A stretch of 64,000 bases of DNA from Anabaena sp. UHCC 0204 (GTDB taxonomy: Bacteria; Cyanobacteriota; Cyanobacteriia; Cyanobacteriales; Nostocaceae), in NCBI RefSeq assembly GCF_009711975.1, contig NZ_VIKW01000008.1:62001-126000 (forward strand), written 5' to 3'. Below are positions 1 to 10,505 of the stretch, one piece after another. The first letter of the stretch is position 1; each line of letters opens with the position of its first letter. The position numbers and the translations under genes were made by a program. The notes beneath the pieces are model-generated. The model was not told the origin of the DNA and made no database searches. It saw only the letters and a list, made by a program, of their open reading frames with translations.

Positions 1-61
1 CTTTTAATTGAGAACTAGGTGATAGTGGTAATACTTCAGCAGTAATTTGAGAATTTGACAT
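1..61 (-). CDS. 5' end of an unidentified gene (partial, runs off left edge)
   Basis: An ATG on the minus strand at 59-61 opens a frame of 20 codons without a stop to the window edge, reading MSNSQITAEVLPLSPSSQLK. The composition looks like a real N-terminus, but no domain can be recognised in so short a piece and no clear Shine-Dalgarno sequence precedes it. It would lie downstream of the hybrid kinase gene on the same strand. The sequence to the left of the window is needed to settle whether this is a gene. Confidence 0.4.
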   Translation of the reverse strand, partial: MSNSQITAEVLPLSPSSQLK

Positions 62-165
62 AGTTAAAAATAGGTGACAGGTGACAGGAAAGAAGGAAGA
101 ATGAGGAGGAGATCAGAATAGTGTCCTAATAGTCTCGAATCTTGGTTATTAAGAGTTTTTAGTTG
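62..165. repeat. intergenic spacer with short tandem repeats
   Basis: This spacer holds two copies of a GGTGACA heptamer near 74-89 and a TTGTCAA-type heptamer run that continues into the end of the kinase gene near 163-178. Such heptamers are the STRR class known from Nostocales. No gene or clear promoter is visible. Confidence 0.6.
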
Positions 166-3100
166 TCAATTGTCAATTATCTCCTCCAATAGGCGTTGAA
201 TTGTATTTGCTAAATGCTTGAGTTTTAGAGGCTTTGTGAGATAGTCATTTGCACCGGCTGTTAAACATTTTTCCCGATCACCAGGCATAGCTAAAGCTGT
301 CAGAGCGATAATAGGTAAATTGGCTAAATTGGGGATAAATCGAATTTGTTCCATAGCTTCCAAACCATTCATTCCTGGCATTTGAATATCCATCAAAATT
401 AAATCAGGGAGATGGGATTTAGTAAGGGCGATCGCTTCTTGACCATTTTTTGCTAAAACGATACGGTAGCCTTTAGCCTCTAAATAACTAGAGACAGTGA
501 GGATATTCACTTCATTATCTTCTGCTAGCAAAATCAGGGGAGATTTCAATAATTTTCCTGGAGTCATAGCAACTAATTCAGATGCGTCTGGATTTACAGA
601 TTCAGTCCAATTCCCAGAGATATTAGCAGATGGTAAATCAACCATAAAACAACTCCCCACACCGATTGTACTGCTTACTCCCACTTGTCCACCGTGCATT
701 TCTACAATTCGCTTCACGAGAGAAAGTCCTAAACCAGTCCCAGTATATTGGCGGTTTAAGGAACTATCAATTTGTACGAAGGGTTGAAATAGTTTATGGA
801 GATTTTCCGGAGCGATGCCGATACCTGTATCAATGATTGCTATCCTAATAAAATCACAAAAATGTGTAATCTTTGTTTCCGGAGAATGTTGTTCTCGAAG
901 CACAGATAAGGTAATAGATCCTCCTTCTGGAGTGAATTTGACAGCATTATTGAGTAAATTAATTAAAACTTGTCGCATTCGCCGTTCATCTACTAACAGT
1001 TCTGGTAAATTAGGTTGAATCTTGATGTCTAGATGAATGCGTTTTTGGAAAGCTTGGTGTTTGATAAAAGACAGACTGGATTTACAAAGTTGACGGATGA
1101 CTACTGGGGTACAGTCTAATTCCATTTGTCCCGCTTCAATTTTGGATAAGTCGAGGATGTCGTTAATTAATTCCAATAGATGAGTACCACTGCGTTCAAT
1201 GGTTTGTAAACCCTGACGTTGTTTCTCATTGATTACCCCAAATACCTGATCTTGCAATCCTTCCGTGATGCCAAGAATGGCGTTAAGGGGAGTGCGGAGT
1301 TCGTGACTCATACTGGCGAGAAATTCATCTTTGAGGCGAGTAGCGCGAGCAAGTTGTTTATTAGTATCGTGAAGTTGAGTTTCTGCTTGTTTGCGATCGC
1401 TAATATCTGTGACTCGCACCAGGTTCATTTTTTGACCTGCGACAGTAATTTGTTTGGCGGCCAGGTTGCCCCAAAATATTTTACCTGTGAAGGTTTTGTA
1501 TTCAATTTCCCGACTCCAAAAGCCTTGTTGCTCCATATCATCTTTAATTGCTTGTAACTCTTCAATAGTGAATTGCTGCTTTTGTAATTGATGTCCTTCA
1601 ATCCCAATTAAGTCGGTTTTATTAGTGACTGCAAACATCTCAACAGCCCGTTGGTTGCAATCTATGGTTCGGACTGTTTCTGCATCAACTAGAAAGAGGG
1701 CATCAGCCGATTCATTAAAAATAGCTTCTCGTAAATCCCGACTACGGATAATCTCAGCTTCCGCTTGTTTGCGATCGCTAATGTCGTAGTTAATGCCGAT
1801 CATGCGTTGGGGTTGCCCTTGGGAATTACGCTGAACGAGTCCATAGCCTTTGAGAATGCGAATTTTGCTATTGGGTAATACAATTCTAAACTCAATATCT
1901 AGTTCTTTCTCCTCAGCAATAGCTTGTTTGACTGCTTGACGGATGGTAACTCTATCATCAGGATGCAGGAGGGTTTCAAATTTTGCTAAAGCTTCCTCAC
2001 TTAAGTTCAAAGTCTCGCGGGAGATACCAAAGAGTTGATACATCCGATCATCCCAAAGCAGGGCATCGTTAACCAAATCTAAGTCCCAAATCCCAATTTT
2101 GGCGGATCTTACTGCCAACTTGAGGCGAGTTGATACGTTGCGGAGTTGGATTTCTGCGGCTTGTAACTTGGTTTCTGATTGTTTGCGATCGGTAATATCA
2201 AAGTTAATACCGATCATCCGGAGCGCTTTTCCTTGGGAGTCACGCTGTACAAGGGCATAGGCTTTGATAAATTTGATTGTGCCATTAGGCCACACTACCC
2301 TAAATTCTGGCTCAAAATCCCTTTCTCCAGCGATGGCTTGCTGGATAGCTATGCGTCCAGATATAAGATCATCGGGATGTAAACCTGCTTCCCATGCTTG
2401 ATAAGCACCTGTAAAGTCGGAGGGTTTAACTCCATAGAGTTCGTACATCCTGTCATCCCAGACGAGATGATTGTTAATGATATCCCAGTCCCAAATGCCA
2501 ATTTGAGCAGATTTGATGGCTAGATTCAATCTGTCCGATAGTTTATGCAGGGCAATTTCAATCTGTTGACGTTCATGAAGTGCGGCTTGCTGTTCGCTAA
2601 TATCGAGAATTAATCCATCCCATAAAATATCCCCGTTGGCTTGCCGTTCGGGTTGAGAAATACCTTGTATCCATTTAATTTGTCCAGATGAGGTAATGAT
2701 TCTGCCCTCCCATAACCATTGTTGTAAGGACAAAGCGGAATGGAGAATAGATTCCTGTAAAGATGGTAAATCTTCTGGATGGGCTAGTTGAAATACAGCA
2801 TCGGCATTGTTGAGAATGGTAGCTGATTCTAGTTCATACACTTCTTGACAGCGATCGCTAATATATATAAATTCATAAGAGCCATCAGCACGAAGAATAT
2901 ATTGATACATTACCCCAGGAAGATTGGCAGCAATTCTCTGAAATCGAGCCTCATTTTGGCGTAAGGCGGCTTCTGAAAGTTTACGGATCGTGATATCCCG
3001 ATCTATACCCCGATAACCGCAAAATTTTCTATCCTCGTCAAAAATGGGAACTGCGCTGGTCTCTAAAATAATCAGTCGTCCATCTTTATGGCGGTTAGTA

Positions 3101-6100
3101 TTTTCCAAGCATTGAAAAGGCGCTTGCACGGAAAGGAATTGCATAAACTCTGGCAATACTCGTTCCGCTTCGGCTGGTGGCATAAAATCAAAGGGAGTTT
3201 TACCTAAAATTTCTGTGGGGGAATATCCCAAAACGTTAATGATTTGCGGACTAGCGTAGGTGTAAGCTCCAGATTCATTAACTTCCCAAATCCAATCACT
3301 ACAGGTTTCGACAAGATTACGAAAGCGTTCTTTGCTTTGTTGTAGTTCTGCTGTTCTTTGCTCAACTTGGGTTTCTAAAGTTTGATTTTGTGCCTCCAAA
3401 ACAAGCAGAAGCTGATCCCGTTCATATCCTGCTTGTTTGCGCTCTGTAATATCCTCGGCTATTGCACCAATCCGGTAAATTTCTCCAGAAGTATCCCTAA
3501 TGGGGAAACATCTTCCCCAGATCCACCGAATCGCTTCATCAGGGCGAATAATGCGATACTCCTCATTTAAAAACCCCTGTCTACCAGTATTTTTATAAGC
3601 GGCATCAATGCGTTGACGATCATCTGGGTGCAGAACAGCCATCCAGGAGTCAGGATCTTGATATAAACTCTCTGTGGTTTGTCCCCAAATTTCTTCATAG
3701 GTAGGGTTGACATAAAGTAATTCTCCAGTGTCAATTTGACGGATTAACATGACTTGCCGACTGTTTTCTGCAAATTGCCGAAATTTCTCCTCACTATCCC
3801 TCAGTGCCACTTCGGACTGTTTGCGCTCGGTGATGTCTTGGGACATGGACATTCCGCCGATCACCTCACCTAGATCATTGCGGATAGGGATATGATGATC
3901 TAAGTAGAGGCGATCGCCATATAGAATTTCCGTAGTTACTGATTCTCCAGCTAGTGCTTGCTGATAACTTGGTGCAATCGTCTCACATACTGCTGGGGGA
4001 TAAATTTCCCAAATCGTTTTTCCTTCCATTTCTGCTTTAGCTAAACCTGCATTAGCTAGTCCTAAGCCTCCTACTAGTAGGTAACGCAGGTCATGGTCAA
4101 ATAGTACAACTGCACCGTTAGGAAAGTTATCTACTAGGGTGCGATACAGCTTTTCACTGCGATGCAAAGCTTCTACTGCTTGTTTGCGATCGGTGATATT
4201 AGTAATTGTCCCCACATAACCCGTCACCTTTTTTTCTAGGCTTTTTTCGGGAATGGCTTGTCCAAATACCCAAGTTACCATCCCATCTGGTCGCACAAAC
4301 CGATATTCCAAACTCAAAGTTTCACCTGTTTGCACCAAATGCTGCCATTGAGACTCAACCATGTGGCGATCTTCTGGGTGTAAGGCTTTTTTCCAACCCT
4401 TTCCGACTGCTTCTTGAAAAGTCAAACCAGTTTCCTCACACCAGCGATCGTTAACATACCAACAATTACCTACTGTATTTGTCCGATAGATACCAACTGG
4501 AACTGATGCTGCTAGAGCTGCATAGCGTTCTTGACTTTCCTGAAATGCCTGTTTTACTTGTTCATAAATGATGGCGTTGCGCTTGGCTTCGGTGATGTCT
4601 CGCGCGGTCCAAATGACTGTTTCTGGGGAAAGCGGTGAAACTTGGGCATGAAACCAAATTTTTTGATTTCTAATCTGTAAGCTATATTCGCATTCTGAGG
4701 GCTTTTGTGTAGTAAGAGTTTGTCCAATTATCCTGACAAACTTGTCTGCTAGATGAGTGGGTAAAACTTCATGGACTGTTTTCCCAAGGGAGTCTTCAAT
4801 CGGTCGGTAAAGTATATCTGCATTGGTAGGAGCAATTTTGAGATAACGTCCCTGTCTATCTATTACCAAAATCACATCAACCATAGCATTGAACAATCCT
4901 CTCAGTTCAGCTTCTGAGGCTTTGAGGGCTTTGAGTGTTTCTTGGTGTTCCCGTTCAATGCGCTTTTTGTCAGTAATATCACGCCCCTCGGCAATCAGCA
5001 TTATTACCTCTTCTGATTCATTTTTAAGGGGACGCAGAGAAAAATCTATGGTGGCTATGTTACTTCCAGCACCGAGAACATCTACCTCGTAGCGGATAAA
5101 TTCACCTTGGGCAGCACTAGCGATCGCTTGCTTTAAATTCTCTTGAGTTACTGGGGAAATTGACCACCAGTCAGCTTCCCAAAAAGGCTGATTGACGATA
5201 TCTTCGAGTTTGATGCCACCAAAGTTTAAAGCTGTCTGGTTGGCTTCTCGTAAAATTCCTGTAGTTGTCAACAGTCCTGTAAATTGAAAGGTGTTATCGA
5301 AAATAGCTCGAAATTTATGCTCATGAATTTGTATTTCTTGTGTGCGTTCTTCTACTTTTTGTTGTAAAGAAGCATTGAGAATGTTGAGATTTTTCTGGAG
5401 TTCGGCCTGTTGAATAGCGATCGCTAATTGAACCGATAATTGTTGCATCAAGCTAATTTCGGTATTTTCCCAAACACGAGGTACAGAACATTGATGAACA
5501 ATTAGCAAACCCCACAATGATGGTGCATTGATCGCAGATTTATCGTTTGTCGAATGGAAATTAGTCTGGGGTAACAAGATCGGGACAACGAGATTGGCAC
5601 GTACCTGCCAGCTTTCTAAAAGTTGGAGATGGCATTTTGTCAGATTGGCTGCATAGATATCCGATGCTACAAAGATTTTGCCCTGTTTGTATTCCTCACT
5701 CATATTTTCTGGAAAACAGATATCCACAATTTGAGTGTGAAGACAAGGACTCCAAGGGGGAATGACTGCTTGCCCAACAATCTCTGCACTCATGTCAGAA
5801 TTAAATTTATAAATAACTGTCCGATCAACCTGAAGAAAGGTGAGAACACTCTCCACAATTCCCTGATAAATATCTTCTAAGTTTAGAGACTGCTGAATAT
5901 TTAAAGCCATCCCCGCAATGAGGTTTTCCTGCTTTTGTAATTGGGCTATTTTTTGGTTAAGTGTGGTGAAATTAAGTAAGTTATGAATACTATGGGATAA
6001 GGAAAATTGAGTAATGTTTTGCTTGACCAAATAGTCTATTGCCCCTTTTTTTATGGCACATACAGCTATTTTTTCATCCTCTTGGTCTGTTAGTATAATT

Positions 6101-6414
6101 ACAGGTAGCTTTGCTTCTGGACAGTCTTTGCCCATAGCCTCTAGTAATTCCAAACCATTGCCATCAGGCAAATTACAATCTATCAGTACCACATCCAGAT
6201 GCTGGGATTGCCAAAGCTCTAAACCTGCTTTGAGAGTCTCTGCTTCTAAAATGTCATAATTATTAATTAGGTCAGATTGAAGATAACTAGAATAGGCTGC
6301 ACGATCAGTCTCGGAATTATCCACAATTAAAATAGTTGTAGATGATTTCCGTGACTGACTAGCAATCAGACTAAGGATGTTAGCCATGGCTGGATTAGAC
6401 CTGGTAAAGCTCAA
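166..6414 (-). CDS. hybrid sensor histidine kinase with ten PAS domains and two receivers
   Basis: Predicted cytoplasmic signalling kinase of 2082 residues. The order of domains is: a receiver (about 25-150, phosphoacceptor Asp79 in LIDCNLPDG), a GAF domain (about 175-340), ten successive PAS/PAC units (about 370-1690, each ending in a DIT/DIS-x-(R/K)K-like motif), HisKA with the phosphorylated His1704 in SMSHELRTPLN, HATPase (N box NNAVKFTPEGG near 1820, G box DTGIGI near 1865, and GTGLGLS), and a C-terminal receiver with Asp2009 in LMDIQMPGMNG. No transmembrane segment is evident. All catalytic boxes are intact. The ligands sensed are unknown. The ATG at 6412-6414 has no strong ribosome site; a second ATG lies nine codons on (MANILSL) and could be the true start. 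Confidence 0.93.
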   Translation of the reverse strand: MSFTRSNPAMANILSLIASQSRKSSTTILIVDNSETDRAAYSSYLQSDLINNYDILEAETLKAGLELWQSQHLDVVLIDCNLPDGNGLELLEAMGKDCPEAKLPVIILTDQEDEKIAVCAIKKGAIDYLVKQNITQFSLSHSIHNLLNFTTLNQKIAQLQKQENLIAGMALNIQQSLNLEDIYQGIVESVLTFLQVDRTVIYKFNSDMSAEIVGQAVIPPWSPCLHTQIVDICFPENMSEEYKQGKIFVASDIYAANLTKCHLQLLESWQVRANLVVPILLPQTNFHSTNDKSAINAPSLWGLLIVHQCSVPRVWENTEISLMQQLSVQLAIAIQQAELQKNLNILNASLQQKVEERTQEIQIHEHKFRAIFDNTFQFTGLLTTTGILREANQTALNFGGIKLEDIVNQPFWEADWWSISPVTQENLKQAIASAAQGEFIRYEVDVLGAGSNIATIDFSLRPLKNESEEVIMLIAEGRDITDKKRIEREHQETLKALKASEAELRGLFNAMVDVILVIDRQGRYLKIAPTNADILYRPIEDSLGKTVHEVLPTHLADKFVRIIGQTLTTQKPSECEYSLQIRNQKIWFHAQVSPLSPETVIWTARDITEAKRNAIIYEQVKQAFQESQERYAALAASVPVGIYRTNTVGNCWYVNDRWCEETGLTFQEAVGKGWKKALHPEDRHMVESQWQHLVQTGETLSLEYRFVRPDGMVTWVFGQAIPEKSLEKKVTGYVGTITNITDRKQAVEALHRSEKLYRTLVDNFPNGAVVLFDHDLRYLLVGGLGLANAGLAKAEMEGKTIWEIYPPAVCETIAPSYQQALAGESVTTEILYGDRLYLDHHIPIRNDLGEVIGGMSMSQDITERKQSEVALRDSEEKFRQFAENSRQVMLIRQIDTGELLYVNPTYEEIWGQTTESLYQDPDSWMAVLHPDDRQRIDAAYKNTGRQGFLNEEYRIIRPDEAIRWIWGRCFPIRDTSGEIYRIGAIAEDITERKQAGYERDQLLLVLEAQNQTLETQVEQRTAELQQSKERFRNLVETCSDWIWEVNESGAYTYASPQIINVLGYSPTEILGKTPFDFMPPAEAERVLPEFMQFLSVQAPFQCLENTNRHKDGRLIILETSAVPIFDEDRKFCGYRGIDRDITIRKLSEAALRQNEARFQRIAANLPGVMYQYILRADGSYEFIYISDRCQEVYELESATILNNADAVFQLAHPEDLPSLQESILHSALSLQQWLWEGRIITSSGQIKWIQGISQPERQANGDILWDGLILDISEQQAALHERQQIEIALHKLSDRLNLAIKSAQIGIWDWDIINNHLVWDDRMYELYGVKPSDFTGAYQAWEAGLHPDDLISGRIAIQQAIAGERDFEPEFRVVWPNGTIKFIKAYALVQRDSQGKALRMIGINFDITDRKQSETKLQAAEIQLRNVSTRLKLAVRSAKIGIWDLDLVNDALLWDDRMYQLFGISRETLNLSEEALAKFETLLHPDDRVTIRQAVKQAIAEEKELDIEFRIVLPNSKIRILKGYGLVQRNSQGQPQRMIGINYDISDRKQAEAEIIRSRDLREAIFNESADALFLVDAETVRTIDCNQRAVEMFAVTNKTDLIGIEGHQLQKQQFTIEELQAIKDDMEQQGFWSREIEYKTFTGKIFWGNLAAKQITVAGQKMNLVRVTDISDRKQAETQLHDTNKQLARATRLKDEFLASMSHELRTPLNAILGITEGLQDQVFGVINEKQRQGLQTIERSGTHLLELINDILDLSKIEAGQMELDCTPVVIRQLCKSSLSFIKHQAFQKRIHLDIKIQPNLPELLVDERRMRQVLINLLNNAVKFTPEGGSITLSVLREQHSPETKITHFCDFIRIAIIDTGIGIAPENLHKLFQPFVQIDSSLNRQYTGTGLGLSLVKRIVEMHGGQVGVSSTIGVGSCFMVDLPSANISGNWTESVNPDASELVAMTPGKLLKSPLILLAEDNEVNILTVSSYLEAKGYRIVLAKNGQEAIALTKSHLPDLILMDIQMPGMNGLEAMEQIRFIPNLANLPIIALTALAMPGDREKCLTAGANDYLTKPLKLKHLANTIQRLLEEIIDN

Positions 6415-6776
6415 TCAGGAATAATGTGTTTTTATGGTTAAAAACGCAATATATCCCGCCTTAGATTTAACATATATTAGGGGTTCTGGATACAGAAGTA
6501 TTGCCTATTCTAGCCATTAAAATATAGCAATCTTATTTAGGATAAGAGAGGTAGGGGCGCAGGGTCTGCGCCCAGTTTTAGGGTACATCAGACTGCATAA
6601 ATCCTGTAAATAAACAGATTGTTGATATCTGACTCCCCCTACCAATGTGTCAGTAGGGGCGAAGCATTCGGCAAATAAACATGGGAAACAACCGATAATT
6701 AATCGTCCGAATGCTTCGCCCTTACACCAAATGCTGACGCTTCCAGTCCCGTCAGGGATACGCCCCTACTTCCTAA
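6415..6776. other. gene-free stretch with palindromic repeats
   Basis: No coding frame here looks real. The stretch contains the GC-rich palindrome GGGCGCAGGGTCTGCGCCC at 6555-6573, which recurs at 26585-26603, and a longer inverted-repeat element described separately at 6653-6725. The part next to 6414 should carry the kinase promoter, but no convincing -35/-10 pair could be chosen. Confidence 0.6.
6653..6725. repeat. inverted-repeat element (19-bp arms)
   Basis: GTAGGGGCGAAGCATTCGG at 6653-6671 is matched by its reverse complement with one mismatch at 6707-6725, with 35 bp between. The arms belong to a GTAGGGGCG family common in Nostocales intergenic DNA; another GCCCCTAC end occurs at about 6762-6769. 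It looks like a small non-autonomous palindromic element lying downstream of raf1. Confidence 0.7.
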
Positions 6777-7853
6777 TTATTCGTCAATCTGCCAAGCGTC
6801 TTTGGTATATTCTTCATCCAGGATTTTCTTAGGACGAACTAGGACAATCATTTTTCCTAGTAGGGGAATTCCTGGTGCAGTTTCAAACCATTGAAAGTCA
6901 ATACTTTCGCCATTTTCAAACACAAAGTAGTTGGAAACATCCCATTCTCTTTGAGCGCGATCTATGACGATCATGATTGGTTCAATTTTGTTTTGATGGG
7001 GGTTGGGGAAAATGTCGCTATTACCAATGACGACTACAGGATCTTCTGCATTTAGTAGCACTTTCCATCCTGGTAAGGATACCCAAGCTTGTTCTCCCGC
7101 AAATTTGACAATGCGAAATGGTTGAATTTCTGTAATTAAGGGTACGGCTTTTAAGGTTTGTGCTGTTAATGGTAACTCCCCTACCACTGGCAAAATCCGG
7201 GGTAAGTCTTCATCAGATTCAAGTCGGTAAAAGGGGAGGATTGGTGGTGCAAGTTTAGGTGTAACGCTAAAGTCCATTAACAGTTGTTCTAGTTGTTTTC
7301 TAGCTGTTTCGGAGTGGACGAAGCGTAAACCTTTGGCTATTAAGCGCGATCGCTCTGATAAGTCGGATTTTTGTTTGGCGTATTTCCAAGATTGATAGGC
7401 GATCGCATCTCCTGGATGTTTGCTAAAATTTTCTGGTAAATTAGGAAACCAAGAATAATCTTTGACTGCTTTGGCTATATCCCTAACTACGTCTGCATCA
7501 AGTTTGTACTGAAAGGTTAAGTCGGCAGTGGTAGCACGGTCTTCTTGTGTCAATCCCCGTAATTCATATAACACATCACTGCTTTTGGTGCTGTAATATG
7601 CTAGTGTTTCTGGTGATGATCCACATTTTTCCATGGAATTGTAAACCTGAGAACCCACGATGACTTGATTTTGCTGAATTGGCTCAAATCCTGTGGCTTC
7701 AAAGATATCTTGGGGATTATAACCGTTTTTTTGCAGGTAAGCGATCGCTTGTCCCCATTCTACCCAGCTACCTTTTTTTTGTCTGAGCTTGACTAATAAT
7801 TCTGTGGCTATATCCTGTTCAGGATTTTGGGCGTTAGACTGTAGTTCATTCAT
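6777..7853 (-). CDS. raf1: RuBisCO accumulation factor 1
   Basis: Assembly chaperone that acts after chaperonin folding, holding RbcL dimers and helping the L8 core of form I RuBisCO assemble. The 358-residue length matches cyanobacterial Raf1. The N-terminal part contains the family-typical stretch GSWVEWGQAIAYLQKNGY followed by IFEATGFEPIQQNQVIV (about 29-67), which belongs to the helical domain. The C-terminal beta domain (about 220-350) includes ILPVVGELP and the hydrophobic SLPGWKVLL. It lies 18 bp downstream of the FHA/GGDEF/EAL gene on the same strand, so the two may be co-transcribed. Nothing appears truncated. Identification rests on recalled family sequence. Confidence 0.9.
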   Translation of the reverse strand: MNELQSNAQNPEQDIATELLVKLRQKKGSWVEWGQAIAYLQKNGYNPQDIFEATGFEPIQQNQVIVGSQVYNSMEKCGSSPETLAYYSTKSSDVLYELRGLTQEDRATTADLTFQYKLDADVVRDIAKAVKDYSWFPNLPENFSKHPGDAIAYQSWKYAKQKSDLSERSRLIAKGLRFVHSETARKQLEQLLMDFSVTPKLAPPILPFYRLESDEDLPRILPVVGELPLTAQTLKAVPLITEIQPFRIVKFAGEQAWVSLPGWKVLLNAEDPVVVIGNSDIFPNPHQNKIEPIMIVIDRAQREWDVSNYFVFENGESIDFQWFETAPGIPLLGKMIVLVRPKKILDEEYTKDAWQIDE

Positions 7854-7871
7854 AATGACAATTGTGGTAAT

Positions 7872-10505
7872 TTAATCTTTTTCGTTTTTCAAAACTTCTG
7901 TAGCTTGCTCAATAGTTAGTGGTCGGTATAAAAGATATCCTTGGACATCATCACAATTAATTGACCGCAAAAATTCTAACTCTGCTGGTTGTTCTACTCC
8001 TTCGGCAATTAGTCTCAATCCTAAAGAGCGTCCCAAGGTAACTATAGCTTGAATAATATGAGCAACTTTTTCATCTTTGGTCAGTTCTTTAATAAATGAG
8101 CGATCAATTTTCAAGTTATGAAATGGTAACACCTGTAACCGCGACAGCGAAGAATAACCTGTACCAAAGTCATCAATGGCCAGAAGTAAACCCATTTGTG
8201 CTAAATTATGGAGTACAGTTGTCGTGAAATCAAGATCGGCGATCGCTGTAGTTTCCGTAATCTCTAATTCTAAAAATTCTGGTTCTAGTCGGGTCGCTGT
8301 TAAAATATTAGTTAATACTTCTAATAATTTAGGTTGGCGAAATTGCTTAGGAGAAAGGTTGACAGCAATAGTGATGGGTGGATATCCCGCTTCTTGCCAC
8401 ATTTTATTTTGACTACAAGCTTGGCGTAATACCCATTCACCAATAGAGATAATTAAGCCACTTTCTTCGGCTAAAGGTATAAACACAGTCGGAGAAACTA
8501 TCCCCATTTCTGGATGATACCAACGCAGTAATGCCTCCATCCCTGTAATTTTATTGGTGGCAATATTGACACGCGGTTGATAATTGATGATAAATTCGTC
8601 TCTTTCTAAGGCATGGCGTAAACTTTTTTCTAAACTCAATAGTTCTGGATTCTTTTTACTGAGAGACTCTTTATAAAATTGGTAGTTATTTCGCCCCTCA
8701 TCTTTAGCATAGTACAAAGCTGCATCTGCGTGCTGAATGAGAGTTTCGGCATCATAACTATGTTTACCTAAGAGGGCGATGCCAATACTAGAACTAATAT
8801 AAAGTTCATGTCCATGGACATGAAAGGCACTTTCTAAAGTCTGGAGAATATTTTGAGCTATTTGGATAATGGGTTGAATTTCCGTGATTTGTGGTAATAA
8901 AATTGTAAATTCATCACCGCCCCAACGAGCCACAATATCGTTAGGTCTGATTGCATCTTGGAGTCTTTGGGCGACTATTTTCAATAAGTTGTCTCCGACT
9001 GTATGCCCCAAAGTATCATTAATAATTTTAAACCGATCCAGATCCAGGAACATCACCGCAATACTTTCCTCTGTCTGCACTCTTTCTTGTATGCAGCGGT
9101 TGAGGATATCGTTGAATAATAACCGATTTGGCAGTCCAGTCAGTAAATCGTGCATGGCTTGATAGCGCATTTTTTCTTCTACTTGCTGACGTTGACGAGC
9201 GCCACTGATACTCGCGGCCATGGTTAAAAGGCTAGATTCTTCATGTTTTGACCAATGACGATTTGATGTACATTCAATTAATCCCAAACAACCCCAAAAC
9301 TCTGTTTCTAATCTGAGTGGTACAAGCAGGAGCGATTTAATATTATCGCCCATCAATAGTTCTTTTTCGGTGAGGGGAAATGTTTGGGTAAAGCCACTAA
9401 TAGTTTCACCTTGAGAAAGTGTGTGATACCAGCGTTCTAGTCCAGAGTTTTGATAGGACTGATTTTGCCAATGGTAAAGAGAAGTTTCTGCACCAGATTT
9501 AATCCATTCAAATCTTTTACTAACAGACATTTCCCCGGTAATTGGATGGGGATGGTTTTGGAATAGATAGACTCGTTCGACATTGGTAGCTTCTCCTAAT
9601 GCTGCTAGTGCTTTTTCGATAGCTATCTCATAGTTCATTTCTGCTAATAAATAATTAGCTGCTTCAGCTACTGCTTGTAATAGGCGATCGCGTTGTTTTA
9701 GTTCTAGTTCAGCTTGTTTTTGTTCTGTAATTTCTCTAATAATAAAAGTTCTAATTAAATCACTTTGGGGTAAGTAGTGAACAGATTGCTCAAAAATTTC
9801 CTCTCCAACTGTGATTTCTCGCACAAAGGAAGTTTGGGTTTGATTTTCAACTGCTTTTAATAATTGTGTCAAAATTGGGTGTTTCTGACCTAACTGCCTC
9901 AGATTAGGAAATTTTGCTGCTGCTGCCGGATTTAGATAAGTAACTATTCCCTCTAAATCCATTTCAATAATGGGATTAGGAATAAGTTCTGGAAAGGAGG
10001 CTAGACGGGCTAAGGCTGCATCACTAGCAGCTTCAAAATTACTATCGCGTATAATAGATGTCTCAAAGGGAGAACCAGAATTTACTTTGCCTGACAAGAA
10101 ATCAGACAAGTCATCGGCTTCACAAGATGCCGAAAATGCTTGCTCAGAAAGGTTGCTAATAACATAATATTTAGCTTGAGTATTATTATTCCCAAAAGCA
10201 ACAACGTCTCCATTTTGAAGATTATGAGAAAGACATTTATTGCCATTGACAAATAAACCATTGGTACTTCTTTTTCCTTGGAAGTTACCATCAATAATCC
10301 GAAAACTATATTGGTCAGTATTCGGAACTGTGACTCTTAATAAAATTGCGTGTTGTCTAGATACAGACCGAGAATGGAGAACGATAGCGTTTCTTAAATC
10401 CCTTCCTAGAGAGTAAGTTGCTTCTAGCAATGGAAGAGTCCGCTGCCCTTGTGGATCTTGGACAACTAATAAATGACGAATTTTTTCACTTTCATTTCCT
10501 GCCAT
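7872..10505 (-). CDS. FHA-PAS-GAF-GGDEF-EAL cyclic-di-GMP protein
   Basis: Predicted to make and/or degrade cyclic di-GMP under control of three sensory modules. The 877 residues run FHA (about 25-118, with the SRQHAI and STNGLFVNG signatures for phosphothreonine binding), PAS (about 165-265), GAF (about 275-435), GGDEF (about 445-605, with an intact RWGGDEF near 526-532), and EAL (about 620-870, with EALLRW from about 657, DDFGTGYSSLS and KIDRSFI). Both catalytic motifs appear complete, so either activity is possible. The FHA domain suggests input from a Ser/Thr kinase. No membrane segment is seen. Confidence 0.93.
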   Translation of the reverse strand: MAGNESEKIRHLLVVQDPQGQRTLPLLEATYSLGRDLRNAIVLHSRSVSRQHAILLRVTVPNTDQYSFRIIDGNFQGKRSTNGLFVNGNKCLSHNLQNGDVVAFGNNNTQAKYYVISNLSEQAFSASCEADDLSDFLSGKVNSGSPFETSIIRDSNFEAASDAALARLASFPELIPNPIIEMDLEGIVTYLNPAAAAKFPNLRQLGQKHPILTQLLKAVENQTQTSFVREITVGEEIFEQSVHYLPQSDLIRTFIIREITEQKQAELELKQRDRLLQAVAEAANYLLAEMNYEIAIEKALAALGEATNVERVYLFQNHPHPITGEMSVSKRFEWIKSGAETSLYHWQNQSYQNSGLERWYHTLSQGETISGFTQTFPLTEKELLMGDNIKSLLLVPLRLETEFWGCLGLIECTSNRHWSKHEESSLLTMAASISGARQRQQVEEKMRYQAMHDLLTGLPNRLLFNDILNRCIQERVQTEESIAVMFLDLDRFKIINDTLGHTVGDNLLKIVAQRLQDAIRPNDIVARWGGDEFTILLPQITEIQPIIQIAQNILQTLESAFHVHGHELYISSSIGIALLGKHSYDAETLIQHADAALYYAKDEGRNNYQFYKESLSKKNPELLSLEKSLRHALERDEFIINYQPRVNIATNKITGMEALLRWYHPEMGIVSPTVFIPLAEESGLIISIGEWVLRQACSQNKMWQEAGYPPITIAVNLSPKQFRQPKLLEVLTNILTATRLEPEFLELEITETTAIADLDFTTTVLHNLAQMGLLLAIDDFGTGYSSLSRLQVLPFHNLKIDRSFIKELTKDEKVAHIIQAIVTLGRSLGLRLIAEGVEQPAELEFLRSINCDDVQGYLLYRPLTIEQATEVLKNEKD

